Shown here piece by piece: positions 43,673 through 52,337 of a stretch of DNA of 64,000 bases. Numbering within the stretch: the stretch's first letter is position 1; each line of letters starts with the position of its first letter. Under the pieces are notes generated by a model. It had not been told where the DNA came from, did not search any database, and saw only the letters and a program-made list of their open reading frames with translations. This DNA is from GCA-2715965 sp047608975 (GTDB lineage Bacteria; Verrucomicrobiota; Verrucomicrobiia; Limisphaerales; JAYPXF01), in assembly GCA_047608975.1 (NCBI GenBank), contig JBLFYM010000003.1, positions 1 through 64,000 of the forward strand. Reading direction: 5' to 3'. Made by a program: the position numbers and the translations under genes.

Positions 43673-45514
43673 TTACTGCATCACCTGCAGCTGTGCTTCT
43701 ATCTGAATGGCAACGTTCAGGTGGCGTTGGGCCAGCTCTGGTTTCTGCTGTTTCAGATAGAGATCTGCCAGCCCGCGATGCAGGTCCGGAATATCTGGCC
43801 GCATGCGGAGCGCAACCCCGAACATCTGTTCCGCTTCCCCCAATCGGTCCACGCGCAACAGCGCCGTCGCAATATTGAAGATGGAATCGATATTCTGAGG
43901 ATCCAACGTAACCGCCTGCCTGAGATAAGGGAGGGCTTGTTCCGGTTGCTGCAACTGAAGATGCGCAATCCCGAGATTGTTCAGGATGCCCAGATGCTCC
44001 GGTTCGATCTTGAGCGCCAGCTGATACTGCCCGATCGCCTGCTGAATCTTACCCACCTGCAACAGCACGTTTCCGTAGTTGTAAGGCAATTGAACCAATG
44101 GAAACTGGGGATCCGTTTCGCGCGCCTTCACGTAGTTGACCTCCGCAAAGAGAAACTCGTTGTTCGCGGCATACGCATTTCCCAGCTTCATCAAGGCCGC
44201 CGCTTTGAGTCTCGGATCCCGGGTTTTCTCAGCAAGGTTTTCGAAAAAAACCACGTCGTTCCGCCAGATCTCGGTCTGACGAAAACTCAAGGTTCCCAAA
44301 ACTCCGGCCAACAACACACAGACAACAACGGTGGTTTTGAATCTCCCACCCGCTGCTGATTTGAAAAGCACTGCGAAGGCGACAAAGGACCACAAAACTC
44401 CATTCACGATTCCGTAGCGGTCATGCGGGTAATGTGGCCGTTCTGTCAGCCCAAGCATTGGCACCAGCAATCCAAGGTGCGCAATCCAGAGCGCGAGCAA
44501 TCCCGGCCAACGTCGAACGTTGAGCAACAGGAAAACGCTCGTCCCAACCACCCCCACCGCGCTCGCGATGAAGCGGATATCCGTCATCTTGATTTCGAGA
44601 AAAATCTCGTAGATCGGAGACAGGTTCAGCGGTAACAACGGTTTCCAGACGTAGTAACCCCACACGTAAAACGCCTGCAACGCACGTTGCCCCAGCGTGA
44701 ATGATTCGACGTCCGCAGGTTTGAACCAGGTCCCGGCGTTGAAGAACCGGCCATACAACGTCCCGGCAACCAGCAGACACGCGATGATCAGAAACGGGAT
44801 TTTCTCAATCCAGACACGCCGCGCGGCGGCATCGAAGAATCGCAGTTGCCCGTCGCGCTCAAAGCGCCGGAGCGGATGGAGATCCATTGCGACCAGGACA
44901 GCCCCAAACCCCAGCACAATCGGATAAGTCATCACCGCCAGCAGATAAGTGAATGCCGCCGCCCAATAAACCGGCTGACGAAAACCGGATCGGCTGTGAT
45001 CCACCTTCAGGTAGAACAACAGCGACCCGAGCATGAACAACAACGAGAGGTGGTAAGGAAGTCCTGTCACCCACGCGACCGGCTCCACCCGCAGTGGGTG
45101 AACCGCCCACAACAACGCGCCCAAGCCGGCGGCAACCAATACGGGATTCGTCGATCGATCAGCCGCACCGGGCAACAAACCACCCATCCGAACCAGTACG
45201 AAAAACACCAGCCAGGCATTCATCGTATGGAGAAACACATTCGCGAGGTGGTAGCCAAACGGGTTCAGCCCGAACAAATCGTAGACGACCGCCCAAGCCA
45301 GCCAGGAGAACGCCTTGTATCGAATCGCCTGCTCAAAGTCCGTAAACATCCAGGCCAGATTTTCCCCGGTGACGCCGTAAACATGGGGATTTTCGAAGAC
45401 GTTGATATCATCGTCCCACTGAAGAAAGTCCGCCGCCAAGGTCTGCCAAAAGACCCCCAACACCACCACGAACAATCCGATCAGGATCGCAGAGATAAGT
45501 TGGCGCGGCTTCAT
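43673..45514 (-). CDS. Polytopic membrane protein with C-terminal TPR repeats (TMTC/glycosyltransferase-like)
   Basis: A 613-residue protein. The N-terminal two thirds have about ten hydrophobic segments, starting LISAILIGLFVVVLGVFW, then LQWDDDINVFENPHVYG, an Asp-rich first loop like the DxD-type motif of GT-C mannosyltransferases and TMTC proteins. The C-terminal 200 residues contain about five TPR units (e.g. AIGQYQLALKIEPEHLGILN, QALPYLRQAVTLDPQNI, AEQMFGVALRMRP). The combination suggests a membrane glycosyltransferase for exported proteins (inference). Divergent to the exported methyltransferase gene. Confidence 0.8.
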   Translation of the reverse strand: MKPRQLISAILIGLFVVVLGVFWQTLAADFLQWDDDINVFENPHVYGVTGENLAWMFTDFEQAIRYKAFSWLAWAVVYDLFGLNPFGYHLANVFLHTMNAWLVFFVLVRMGGLLPGAADRSTNPVLVAAGLGALLWAVHPLRVEPVAWVTGLPYHLSLLFMLGSLLFYLKVDHSRSGFRQPVYWAAAFTYLLAVMTYPIVLGFGAVLVAMDLHPLRRFERDGQLRFFDAAARRVWIEKIPFLIIACLLVAGTLYGRFFNAGTWFKPADVESFTLGQRALQAFYVWGYYVWKPLLPLNLSPIYEIFLEIKMTDIRFIASAVGVVGTSVFLLLNVRRWPGLLALWIAHLGLLVPMLGLTERPHYPHDRYGIVNGVLWSFVAFAVLFKSAAGGRFKTTVVVCVLLAGVLGTLSFRQTEIWRNDVVFFENLAEKTRDPRLKAAALMKLGNAYAANNEFLFAEVNYVKARETDPQFPLVQLPYNYGNVLLQVGKIQQAIGQYQLALKIEPEHLGILNNLGIAHLQLQQPEQALPYLRQAVTLDPQNIDSIFNIATALLRVDRLGEAEQMFGVALRMRPDIPDLHRGLADLYLKQQKPELAQRHLNVAIQIEAQLQVMQ

Positions 45515-45622
45515 AGGCGCGAAGCATGGCGGAACCAGACCTCCTTCTTCAAGTCATGGGGCAGCCAAAATCGTAGTCCCTCCCAGCTTGCCAACCCCAT
45601 GATCGGACTCCAATCTCATCCC

Positions 45623-46336
45623 ATGCGTCCCCGTTCCATCTGCTTTCTGTTGGTTGCCCTCTTTGCAATTCAAACGATCCCCGCCGCCGAGAAAAAGCTC
45701 TATGAGTCCGGGACGAAATCCCGGAGCGGCATCGGCAAGTATTTCAAAGGCAGGGAGATCGCGCACTTCATGTCACATATGGGCGCACCGTGGCTGGAAC
45801 GAGGCGAACGCGACAAAGAGGAACGTCCGGATCTGTTGATGAAGGCTTTGGCACTCAAGCCCGGAATGCACGTCGCGGACATCGGCTGCGGCAGCGGTTT
45901 CTATGCTCGCAAGATGGCCAAGGAAGTGGGCAACACCGGTCTGGTTTACGGCGTCGATATCCAGAAGGAGATGCTCGTCATCCTGCGCAAGAACATGCAG
46001 GCGAACAACGCGACCAATTTCGTCGCCGTGCTGAGCGATGTCGCCGACCCGAAGCTTCCCGCCGGCAAGATCGATCTCGCCCTGTTTGTCGACGTCTACC
46101 ACGAGTTCGAATTCCCTCACGAAATGATGCTCAAGATTGCGAAGTCGCTGAAGAAAGGCGGCCGCGTGGTGCTGGTCGAATATCGCCAGGAAGATCCCGA
46201 AGTGCCGATCAAGTATCTCCACAAGATGACCCAGTTACAGGTGGCCAAGGAAATGAGCCTGCAACCCGATCTGGAATGGCAGCAGACGATTCACACCCTG
46301 CCCTGGCAGCATGTGATCATCTACCAAAAGAAATAG
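45623..46336 (+). CDS. Class I SAM-dependent methyltransferase with an N-terminal signal peptide
   Basis: About 237 residues from ATG 45623 (ATG 45599 is in frame). The N-terminus RPRSICFLLVALFAIQTIPAAE is a good Sec signal peptide. The Rossmann methyltransferase core follows: VADIGCGSGFYARKMAK (SAM-binding glycine loop), VYGVDIQKEM, IDLALFVDVYHEFEFP and KGGRVVLVEYRQED. Similar signal-bearing methyltransferases occur in PVC and Proteobacteria. SAM is not expected outside the cytoplasm, so the localisation is puzzling. The 130 bases before the start contain no gene. A candidate terminator follows. Confidence 0.85.
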   Translation: MRPRSICFLLVALFAIQTIPAAEKKLYESGTKSRSGIGKYFKGREIAHFMSHMGAPWLERGERDKEERPDLLMKALALKPGMHVADIGCGSGFYARKMAKEVGNTGLVYGVDIQKEMLVILRKNMQANNATNFVAVLSDVADPKLPAGKIDLALFVDVYHEFEFPHEMMLKIAKSLKKGGRVVLVEYRQEDPEVPIKYLHKMTQLQVAKEMSLQPDLEWQQTIHTLPWQHVIIYQKK

Positions 46337-46367
46337 GTTTTCTGGAAAGCTCCAAGCCACAAATCCC

Positions 46368-46413
46368 AAACTCCACTCCAATTGGAACCGATTATTTGAG
46401 GCGTGGAGTTTTT
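46368..46413 (+). terminator. Possible terminator after the methyltransferase gene
   Basis: The arms AAACTCCAC (46368-46376) and GTGGAGTTT (46403-46411) are followed by T residues to 46413. The 26-base loop is long, which lowers certainty. The left part resembles the CCAAGC/CTCCAA repeats of other intergenic regions here. Confidence 0.5.
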
Positions 46414-46472
46414 GTATTTCCGACCGTTCGACGATGACTTCCCGGTCTCCAAACCCGCTTTCAATTACACCC

Positions 46473-47171
46473 ATGAAATACAAAGTTACTCCCCTCCTTG
46501 CCGCCCTGTGCCTCATCTGCGGTTCAGCCTCCGCAGCCAATCCCGTATTCGCCAAGGTCACCGACGATCCCAAACTCCCACGCGTCCTGCTGGCAGGTGA
46601 TTCCATCTCCATTGCCTACACGGTTCCCACGCGTGAATTGCTGGAAGGCAAAGCCAACCTCCATCGCATTCCCACCAACGCCGGGCACACGGGCATGGGC
46701 ATCAAGGGACTCCCCAAGTGGCTTGAAAAGCTGGGTGGCGAATGGGACGTGATCCACTTCAACTGGGGTCTTTGGGATCTCTGCTACCGCAACCCGCAAT
46801 CGAAGAACCAGGGTCGCCGTGACAAGGTCAACGGCGAGCTCACGCACACCATCGAGCAATACACCGCCAATCTCGAAAAACTCGTCGCGCTGCTCAAGCA
46901 GACCAAAGCCAAACTCATCTTCGCGACCACCACCCCGGTGCCCGAAGGTGAATTCGGCCGCAAACTTGGCGACGACCTCGCCTATAACAAGGCCGCTCTG
47001 AAAGTGATGAAGAAGCACCACATCACCATCAACGATCTGAACAAAGTCATGGCCGGCAAGATGGACCAATACGGAACCAAACCCGGCGACGTCCACTTCA
47101 AGTCTGCAGGGAGTCAACTCCTGGCCCAACAGGTCACCAGGTCCATCCTCGCTGAACTGGCCAAGCCCTGA
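46473..47171 (+). CDS. Secreted SGNH/GDSL-family hydrolase
   Basis: About 232 residues from ATG 46473, with a signal peptide (MKYKVTPLLAALCLICGSASA). Block I is VLLAGDSISIAY with the catalytic Ser, followed by the Gly in NAGHTGMG and the Asn-type block in VIHFNWGLWDLCYR. The block V motif is GDVHFKSAGSQLLA, with catalytic Asp and His. The family deacylates glycans, lipids or esters, and this fits the other exported esterases. No in-frame gene follows in the same direction. Confidence 0.87.
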   Translation: MKYKVTPLLAALCLICGSASAANPVFAKVTDDPKLPRVLLAGDSISIAYTVPTRELLEGKANLHRIPTNAGHTGMGIKGLPKWLEKLGGEWDVIHFNWGLWDLCYRNPQSKNQGRRDKVNGELTHTIEQYTANLEKLVALLKQTKAKLIFATTTPVPEGEFGRKLGDDLAYNKAALKVMKKHHITINDLNKVMAGKMDQYGTKPGDVHFKSAGSQLLAQQVTRSILAELAKP

Positions 47172-47239
47172 TTCCCTGGCACCGAGCGTTCGCTCATCGC
47201 CCACGCGGGGTTGAACGGCGCGGCGCGGACTGCCTCAAG

Positions 47240-48091
47240 TCAGCCCAGCTCTTCGGTGCTCCACCGTTCACCACTGCGCAACACCTTGTGAGCCTGATCA
47301 ATCTCCTTGCAGGAGTTGACGAAAAGCTCGGGAGTGACCGTGTTGAACTCGAACATTTCGAAGTGGCAGGGGATCACCATTTTCACTCCGAGGTCTTTCG
47401 CCAGACCTGCGGCTTCAAGTCCGTCGAAGTTGCCGGCAACCCGTCGCGCTGGCACGTCACCATTGATCGGTAGAATCGCGACATCGGGGCGGAACAGCCG
47501 CGCCGCCTCCGCCAACCCGGCATACCATCGGCAATCACCCGAGTGGTAGACGCGCCATTTGCCCACGTCATAAATGTAACCGAGAAAACGGTGATGACCG
47601 CGATCGTCCCGCTCAATATCGTTGTGGGCGGCGGCGATGCCATGCAGCGTGACGCCACCCGCCCGCTGGGTTTTGTTCGCATCAGCGCCGACGAAACGTT
47701 CGGGGCCGTTATGCGAATTCAACCGGGCCGGGCCAATGCCGCGATTGGCTTCCGGCAGGATCACCTGCGTTCGCGGATTGACGCGCAGTAGCGGCTCCAA
47801 CGTATCTGGATCGAAATGATCCGTGTGGTTGTGGCTGGAGGTGATGAGATTGACGAAGTCAAGTCGCTCGGGTGCGATGACCCGTTCGGTCATCCGGACA
47901 TGCGGCTTGTCCGTATCAGCATATTTCGCCGTGAGCGAATCGGACAGATAGGGATCGATCAGCACATGCTTGCCGCCGCTCTGGAGAAGGAACCCGCTCT
48001 GCCCCAACCACCAGATGGAAAGTTCGCCCAGCCCACGTTTGACGCGTACATCCGCGAGGAAAGCATCGTCTTTCTGAACTGCTTTGATCAC
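47240..48091 (-). CDS. MBL-fold metallo-hydrolase (UlaG-like)
   Basis: A 283-residue protein with a GTG start overlapping the TGA of the ThuA gene (GTGA). The metal motif is SSHNHTDHFDPDTLEP (HxHxDH), with further ligands in YHSGDCRWYAG and the final VIPCHFEMF. Residues KHVLIDPYLSD are typical of the L-ascorbate-6-phosphate lactonase/UlaG branch. It probably hydrolyses a lactone or phosphodiester in the cytoplasm. Co-translated with the ThuA-domain gene, so the two may act on the same sugar-derived substrate (inference). Confidence 0.87.
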   Translation of the reverse strand: MIKAVQKDDAFLADVRVKRGLGELSIWWLGQSGFLLQSGGKHVLIDPYLSDSLTAKYADTDKPHVRMTERVIAPERLDFVNLITSSHNHTDHFDPDTLEPLLRVNPRTQVILPEANRGIGPARLNSHNGPERFVGADANKTQRAGGVTLHGIAAAHNDIERDDRGHHRFLGYIYDVGKWRVYHSGDCRWYAGLAEAARLFRPDVAILPINGDVPARRVAGNFDGLEAAGLAKDLGVKMVIPCHFEMFEFNTVTPELFVNSCKEIDQAHKVLRSGERWSTEELG

Positions 48092-48918
48092 TTCAGGTGA
48101 CCGGTGGTCCAGAGTACTCCGTTCGCCAGCACATTGATGAACGGCTCTTCTTCAAAGGTCGCATCGCTGTGTCCGTAAGACGTTCCAAAAACTCGTGCTT
48201 TGCCGAACTGGTTCACCCAGAACACCGGATGTTCCTTCTTCGTCCGCTCGCTCACCGAGGTCGCCAATGGCGTGGTGTTTGGCCAGACTTTTTCAATGAC
48301 GTAGAGTTCATCGCTTGGAGTCACCCAGTTTTTAGGAAAACCCTTCATGATTGGATGATCGGGAACCGTCACCTTCACCGGATATTCGCTTTTGTGATCG
48401 TGTCGGAAACTCGAGACACCCAGCAACTCGCGCCAGTCGTCAATAACGGCCCCGCGATAGGTGTGCATCGCGCAGTGGATCACCAATGCGGGAGTGCCGG
48501 ACCGATGCGCGTCGGTCACCTTGCGGACGTATTTCGGATCAGTGGTGTTGGCAAAACACTCATTGTGAATCACGACGTCGTAATTTTTGGCCCAGTCAGG
48601 ATCGTCGTAGAGCTTGATCTCCCCCTGGGTGCCCCGACCACCATCGTGAAGCACTGTCCACTTCATGTTCACCCGCTTGGAGATCCCCTCCGTCAACATC
48701 TTGCTCTGAAAGAAATAGTTATGGCAGCAACCGCCCGTCACCACGAGCGCCCGGATCGGAATCGCCGGCCCCACCTTGGGTGCCGCCGGCTTTTTGCGGT
48801 TCTTCCTCTGCTTTCCTTTTTCAGCCGCGCCGAGGTCGAGCACGCCCGCCAGCGCCACCGCAACCACGATGAAGCCAAAAACCGATGAAACAATTCCTCG
48901 TCGAATGGAAATCTGCAT
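48088..48918 (-). CDS. Secreted ThuA-domain (trehalose utilisation-like) protein
   Basis: About 276 residues from ATG 48918. The signal or anchor segment VSSVFGFIVVAVALAGVLDLG is followed by a basic linker (EKGKQRKNRKKPAAPK). The ThuA domain has IRALVVTGGCCHNYFFQSKML, YDVVIHNECFANT, PALVIHCAMHTYRG and VFGTSYGHSDATFEEEPF, a class I glutamine amidotransferase-like fold. ThuA proteins are linked to disaccharide oxidation or keto-sugar metabolism, with unclear chemistry. It is the first gene of a two-gene operon with the metallo-hydrolase. Confidence 0.87.
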   Translation of the reverse strand: MQISIRRGIVSSVFGFIVVAVALAGVLDLGAAEKGKQRKNRKKPAAPKVGPAIPIRALVVTGGCCHNYFFQSKMLTEGISKRVNMKWTVLHDGGRGTQGEIKLYDDPDWAKNYDVVIHNECFANTTDPKYVRKVTDAHRSGTPALVIHCAMHTYRGAVIDDWRELLGVSSFRHDHKSEYPVKVTVPDHPIMKGFPKNWVTPSDELYVIEKVWPNTTPLATSVSERTKKEHPVFWVNQFGKARVFGTSYGHSDATFEEEPFINVLANGVLWTTGHLK

Positions 48919-49104
48919 GGCGCAGAGCCTAGGAGCCGATCGGGCATTCCCCAAGCGGATTTCGCCAATCCGATCGTAAGAAAGTAATCTCTGCCTGGGC
49001 TGCAACTCCGGCTCAGCCGCCCCTCGCCGTCCGCCCGACATCTCGTGAAAGATATTTCCAGGATCAGACACTCTATGTCCACCCCTCCAGTCCAGGATGC
49101 GCCC

Positions 49105-49317
49105 ATGAAACTCCTCGCTACTGATTGGAAATGCACTGGTGCAAAACACATCTGGAACTGCGGCGCCGCGGCCTTGTTTCGGCTCGCCGATGGAAGGTTT
49201 GAACTGCGTGGCGGCTCGCGTGATGATCGGCTCGAAGCTTTGGAATGGGCTTCGCTCTTCGAGCACGATGCCGTTTTCGACCCAACCTGCCCGCCGAAGA
49301 ATCCCGAACAGAATTAG
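49105..49317 (+). CDS. Small hypothetical protein (70 residues)
   Basis: Starts at ATG 49105 with AGGA about nine bases upstream; an in-frame ATG at 49075 is possible. It begins MKLLATDWKCTGAKHIWNC and has FELRGGSRDDRLEALEWASL followed by FEHDAVF. I recall similar short 'RGGS...E-x-x-EW-x-SLF' proteins in Verrucomicrobia without assigned function. It contains two Cys near the N-terminus and one near the C-terminus. Free-standing between the divergent ThuA gene and the convergent glgA. Confidence 0.55.
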   Translation: MKLLATDWKCTGAKHIWNCGAAALFRLADGRFELRGGSRDDRLEALEWASLFEHDAVFDPTCPPKNPEQN

Positions 49318-49450
49318 GTGACTCGGTCTGCAACTCCCATGCCCCGCTGCGGCGGGAGAATCAACTCCGGCGCGAACTCCGTCCCCGTTTCAACCGCGCC
49401 AACGTCTGGCCCTGGACCGCTGTCCATATCGGCCGGCGCGAGAATGGGGA

Positions 49451-50905
49451 TCACGCTCCTCGCTCGAGCACGGACTCGTAGACCCGCACATACTCCTGAC
49501 AGGTCCGTGACCACGAAAAGTCTGCGTTCATTCCATTCACACGCATCGAATCGAAGAGCTCCTCGTGTGAGTAAAGAATCAGGGCCTTCCTGATCGCCTT
49601 GGCCAAGGCTCGAACGGAAAACTGATTGAATTTGATGCCATTGGCCTCCGCGATGTCATCTGCAGGATCGATCACCGAATCATCCAATCCACCGGTGCGC
49701 CGAACGATGGGGAGCGTGCCATAGCGCAGGCTGTACATCTGATTCAAACCACAGGGCTCAAACCGGGAAGGCATGAGAAAAAAGTCACAGCCAGCCTCGA
49801 TGCGGTGGGACAAGCCGAGATCGAAACCTATGTTGACGGCAACGTTGTCCGGATACTTCTTCTGCAGGCCGACAAAGGCCCGTTCCAATTCGGGATCGCC
49901 GCTGCCGAGCAAGACGAACTGAAGCCCGCTGGCCACCATTTCCATCAGCGCGCCGAGAACAATATCCGCACCCTTTTGATCTGCCAGGCGCGAGACGACA
50001 CCGAACAGGGGCACATCCGCTTTCACCGGCAAACCCATCTCCTCTTGCAGGTCGCGTTTGTTCGCCACCTTCCCCGCACGGGCTCGCGCTGAATAAGGAT
50101 GGTTCAGATGCTCGTTGTCCGTGGTATTCCAATCCTCGTAATCAACCCCGTTCAGAATACCGGTGAGCAGGTTCTGACGCTCACGCAAGACGTCGTCGAG
50201 ACCGCAGCCATAGGTCTCGGTGCAGATCTCGCGGGCATAACGTGGGCTTACCGTGGTGATGGCATCGCTGTAAACGATACCTGCCTTCAAACAATTGACC
50301 CCGCCATGAAACTCGATGCCGCGAGGATTATAGACGTCCTCCGGCAGGTTCGTCAGATGAAACGAGCGCGCCCGTTCGTAGTGTCCCTGGTAGGCGAGGT
50401 TGTGAATGGTCAACACCGACTTGGGAGCGTGCCAGGCTTCGGAGAACGCCGGATGCTTCATCAGCACGGGGACAAGGCCGGCTTGCCAATCGTGGACGTG
50501 CACCACATCCGGACGCCAATGGTGGTAGCGCGCGAAATGTGCCACCGCCTTCGAAAAGAAAATGAACCGCTCGGGATTGTCCTGATACTCCTCGTTGTTC
50601 TCACCGTACAGCGCCGGCCGATCGTAGTAGCCAGGATGATCCACAAAGTAGACATCCAGATTCTCTCGGAACTTCAGGGTGGCGATGCCGGCGTGGTCCC
50701 ACCCGCCGTTCATCGGCGTGGCGACTGAGTAGTCCAGTTGCTTCAACTCGGGAAATCGCTCGCGAATACCTCGGTAAAGAGGCGTTATGACCCCGACCTC
50801 GTGTCCCTCCGCTGCCAGTGATTTTCCGAGCGCAGAAACCATGTCAGCCAAGCCGCCCGTCTTCGAAAATGGATGCACCTCCGCGGTTGCGAGCAGGATC
50901 TTCAT
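49451..50905 (-). CDS. glgA: Glycogen synthase
   Basis: A 484-residue GT5 enzyme. The N-terminal ADP-glucose site is HPFSKTGGLADMVSALGKSL (KTGGL), with HVHDWQAGLVPVLM and TIHNLAYQGHYE in the N-domain. The C-domain has PLFGVVSRLADQKGADIVL and MPSRFEPCGLNQMYSLRYG, with the Glu of the EPCGL motif. It transfers glucose from ADP-glucose to growing glycogen. The length is normal. It lies six bases after serS on the same strand, an unusual pairing that probably reflects cotranscription only. Confidence 0.96.
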   Translation of the reverse strand: MKILLATAEVHPFSKTGGLADMVSALGKSLAAEGHEVGVITPLYRGIRERFPELKQLDYSVATPMNGGWDHAGIATLKFRENLDVYFVDHPGYYDRPALYGENNEEYQDNPERFIFFSKAVAHFARYHHWRPDVVHVHDWQAGLVPVLMKHPAFSEAWHAPKSVLTIHNLAYQGHYERARSFHLTNLPEDVYNPRGIEFHGGVNCLKAGIVYSDAITTVSPRYAREICTETYGCGLDDVLRERQNLLTGILNGVDYEDWNTTDNEHLNHPYSARARAGKVANKRDLQEEMGLPVKADVPLFGVVSRLADQKGADIVLGALMEMVASGLQFVLLGSGDPELERAFVGLQKKYPDNVAVNIGFDLGLSHRIEAGCDFFLMPSRFEPCGLNQMYSLRYGTLPIVRRTGGLDDSVIDPADDIAEANGIKFNQFSVRALAKAIRKALILYSHEELFDSMRVNGMNADFSWSRTCQEYVRVYESVLERGA

Positions 50906-50911
50906 GAACGT

Positions 50912-52213
50912 TCAGCAGGCCGGAATGCGATCCGCCTTCAGATACGGCTGGAGCGGTAAGGGGATGGAAATGCTTCCGTCTGCCTGTTGGTGAGTTTCAA
51001 TCAACGCGACAAAGAGCCGCGCGAGCGCGGTGCCGCTGCCGTTGAGCAGATGGGGGAAGCGGTTCCCCTCGTCAGTCTTGTAACGCAGATTCATACGACG
51101 CGGTTGGTAGTCCTCGCAGTTGGAACAGCTGGAGACTTCGAGGTAGCTGCCCTGTCCCGGAGCCCACACTTCGATGTCATAGGTCTTGGCGGAGGCGAAT
51201 CCCATGTCGCCCGTGCACAGCAGGATCACCCGATAATGCAGATCGAGCAGCTGCAGCACCTTCTCCGCATTGGCGGTCATTTTCTCCAGCTCTTCGTAGC
51301 TTTCCTCCGGCCGAACGATCTTGATGAGTTCCACCTTTTCAAATTGATGCACCCGAATCATGCCGCGCGTGCCCACTCCGGCGGCACCCGCTTCGGCGCG
51401 GAAACACGGACTGAACGCGCAATAGAATTTTGGCAGTTCATCCTCCGCCAGAATTTCATCCCGGTGAATGTTTGCCACCGGCGCCTCGGCCGTCGGAATG
51501 AGATACAGCGAACCGAGTGTGGAACCGTCCAGCCCCTCCTGGACGGCGTAGGCCTGATCCGCAAACTTCGGCAATTGCCCGACGCCGACCATGCAATCCC
51601 GACTGACCAGATACGGTGGTGAGACTTCGGTATACCCATGTTCCGTGGTGTGCAGATCGAGAAGAAATTGAACCAACGCCCGCTCCAACCGCGCGCCCCA
51701 GCCGGTGTAGAGCAGGAATCCGCTGCCGGAGAGTTTGGTGCCCCGTTTGAAATCAATCAGTGAAAGCTGTTCGCAAAGTTCGATGTGGTTCTTCGGCTCG
51801 AAACTGTAATCCTTCTTCTCGCCGACTTTGCGAAGTTCCGGATTGTCCGCCTCGGATGCGCCGGTCGGAACTGATTCGTGCGGAGGATTTGGAAGCGCCA
51901 ACAGAATTTCATCGAGGGCTTCCGTCGCTTCGGTCACCAGCTTGTCCAGTTCCGAAATCCGCTCGCCCATCTGACGGACTTCCGCCTTTTTAGCTTCGGC
52001 TTCCTCCTTCTTCCCTTGCGCCATCAAGGCGCCGATGAGCTTGGATTCCTTGTTGCGCTGAGCCTTGAGCCGTTCGGTCTCAGTGAGTGCACTGCGACGT
52101 TTTCCGTCCAATTCGAGCAACTCCGGCAATTTGTCACCGTCATTGTCACAACGGGTGTTGAGGCGCTCAGCCAGCGCTTCCGGATTCTCTTTGATCTGTT
52201 TGATATCGATCAC
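50912..52213 (-). CDS. serS: Seryl-tRNA synthetase
   Basis: A 433-residue class II synthetase. The N-terminal coiled-coil tRNA-binding arm (about 1-105, rich in Lys/Glu, ALTETERLKAQRNKESKLIG) is followed by the catalytic core. Motif 1 lies near GWGARLERALVQFLLDLH, motif 2 is CFRAEAGAAGVGTRGMIRVH and motif 3 is LLNGSGTALARLFVALIETH. It charges tRNA-Ser with serine. The length is standard and all core motifs are intact, so it should be the functional housekeeping copy. Confidence 0.96.
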   Translation of the reverse strand: MIDIKQIKENPEALAERLNTRCDNDGDKLPELLELDGKRRSALTETERLKAQRNKESKLIGALMAQGKKEEAEAKKAEVRQMGERISELDKLVTEATEALDEILLALPNPPHESVPTGASEADNPELRKVGEKKDYSFEPKNHIELCEQLSLIDFKRGTKLSGSGFLLYTGWGARLERALVQFLLDLHTTEHGYTEVSPPYLVSRDCMVGVGQLPKFADQAYAVQEGLDGSTLGSLYLIPTAEAPVANIHRDEILAEDELPKFYCAFSPCFRAEAGAAGVGTRGMIRVHQFEKVELIKIVRPEESYEELEKMTANAEKVLQLLDLHYRVILLCTGDMGFASAKTYDIEVWAPGQGSYLEVSSCSNCEDYQPRRMNLRYKTDEGNRFPHLLNGSGTALARLFVALIETHQQADGSISIPLPLQPYLKADRIPAC

Positions 52214-52337
52214 GGCGGCGCATTATAGGGAGGGCGAAGTTCGGAGCAAGCCGACAGGAGAACAGCCGATTCGGCCGAAAATGCCAATAAAACGAGCGCG
52301 GGCAGGAGCGATCGGAGTTACCGAAACGGTGCCGCGC

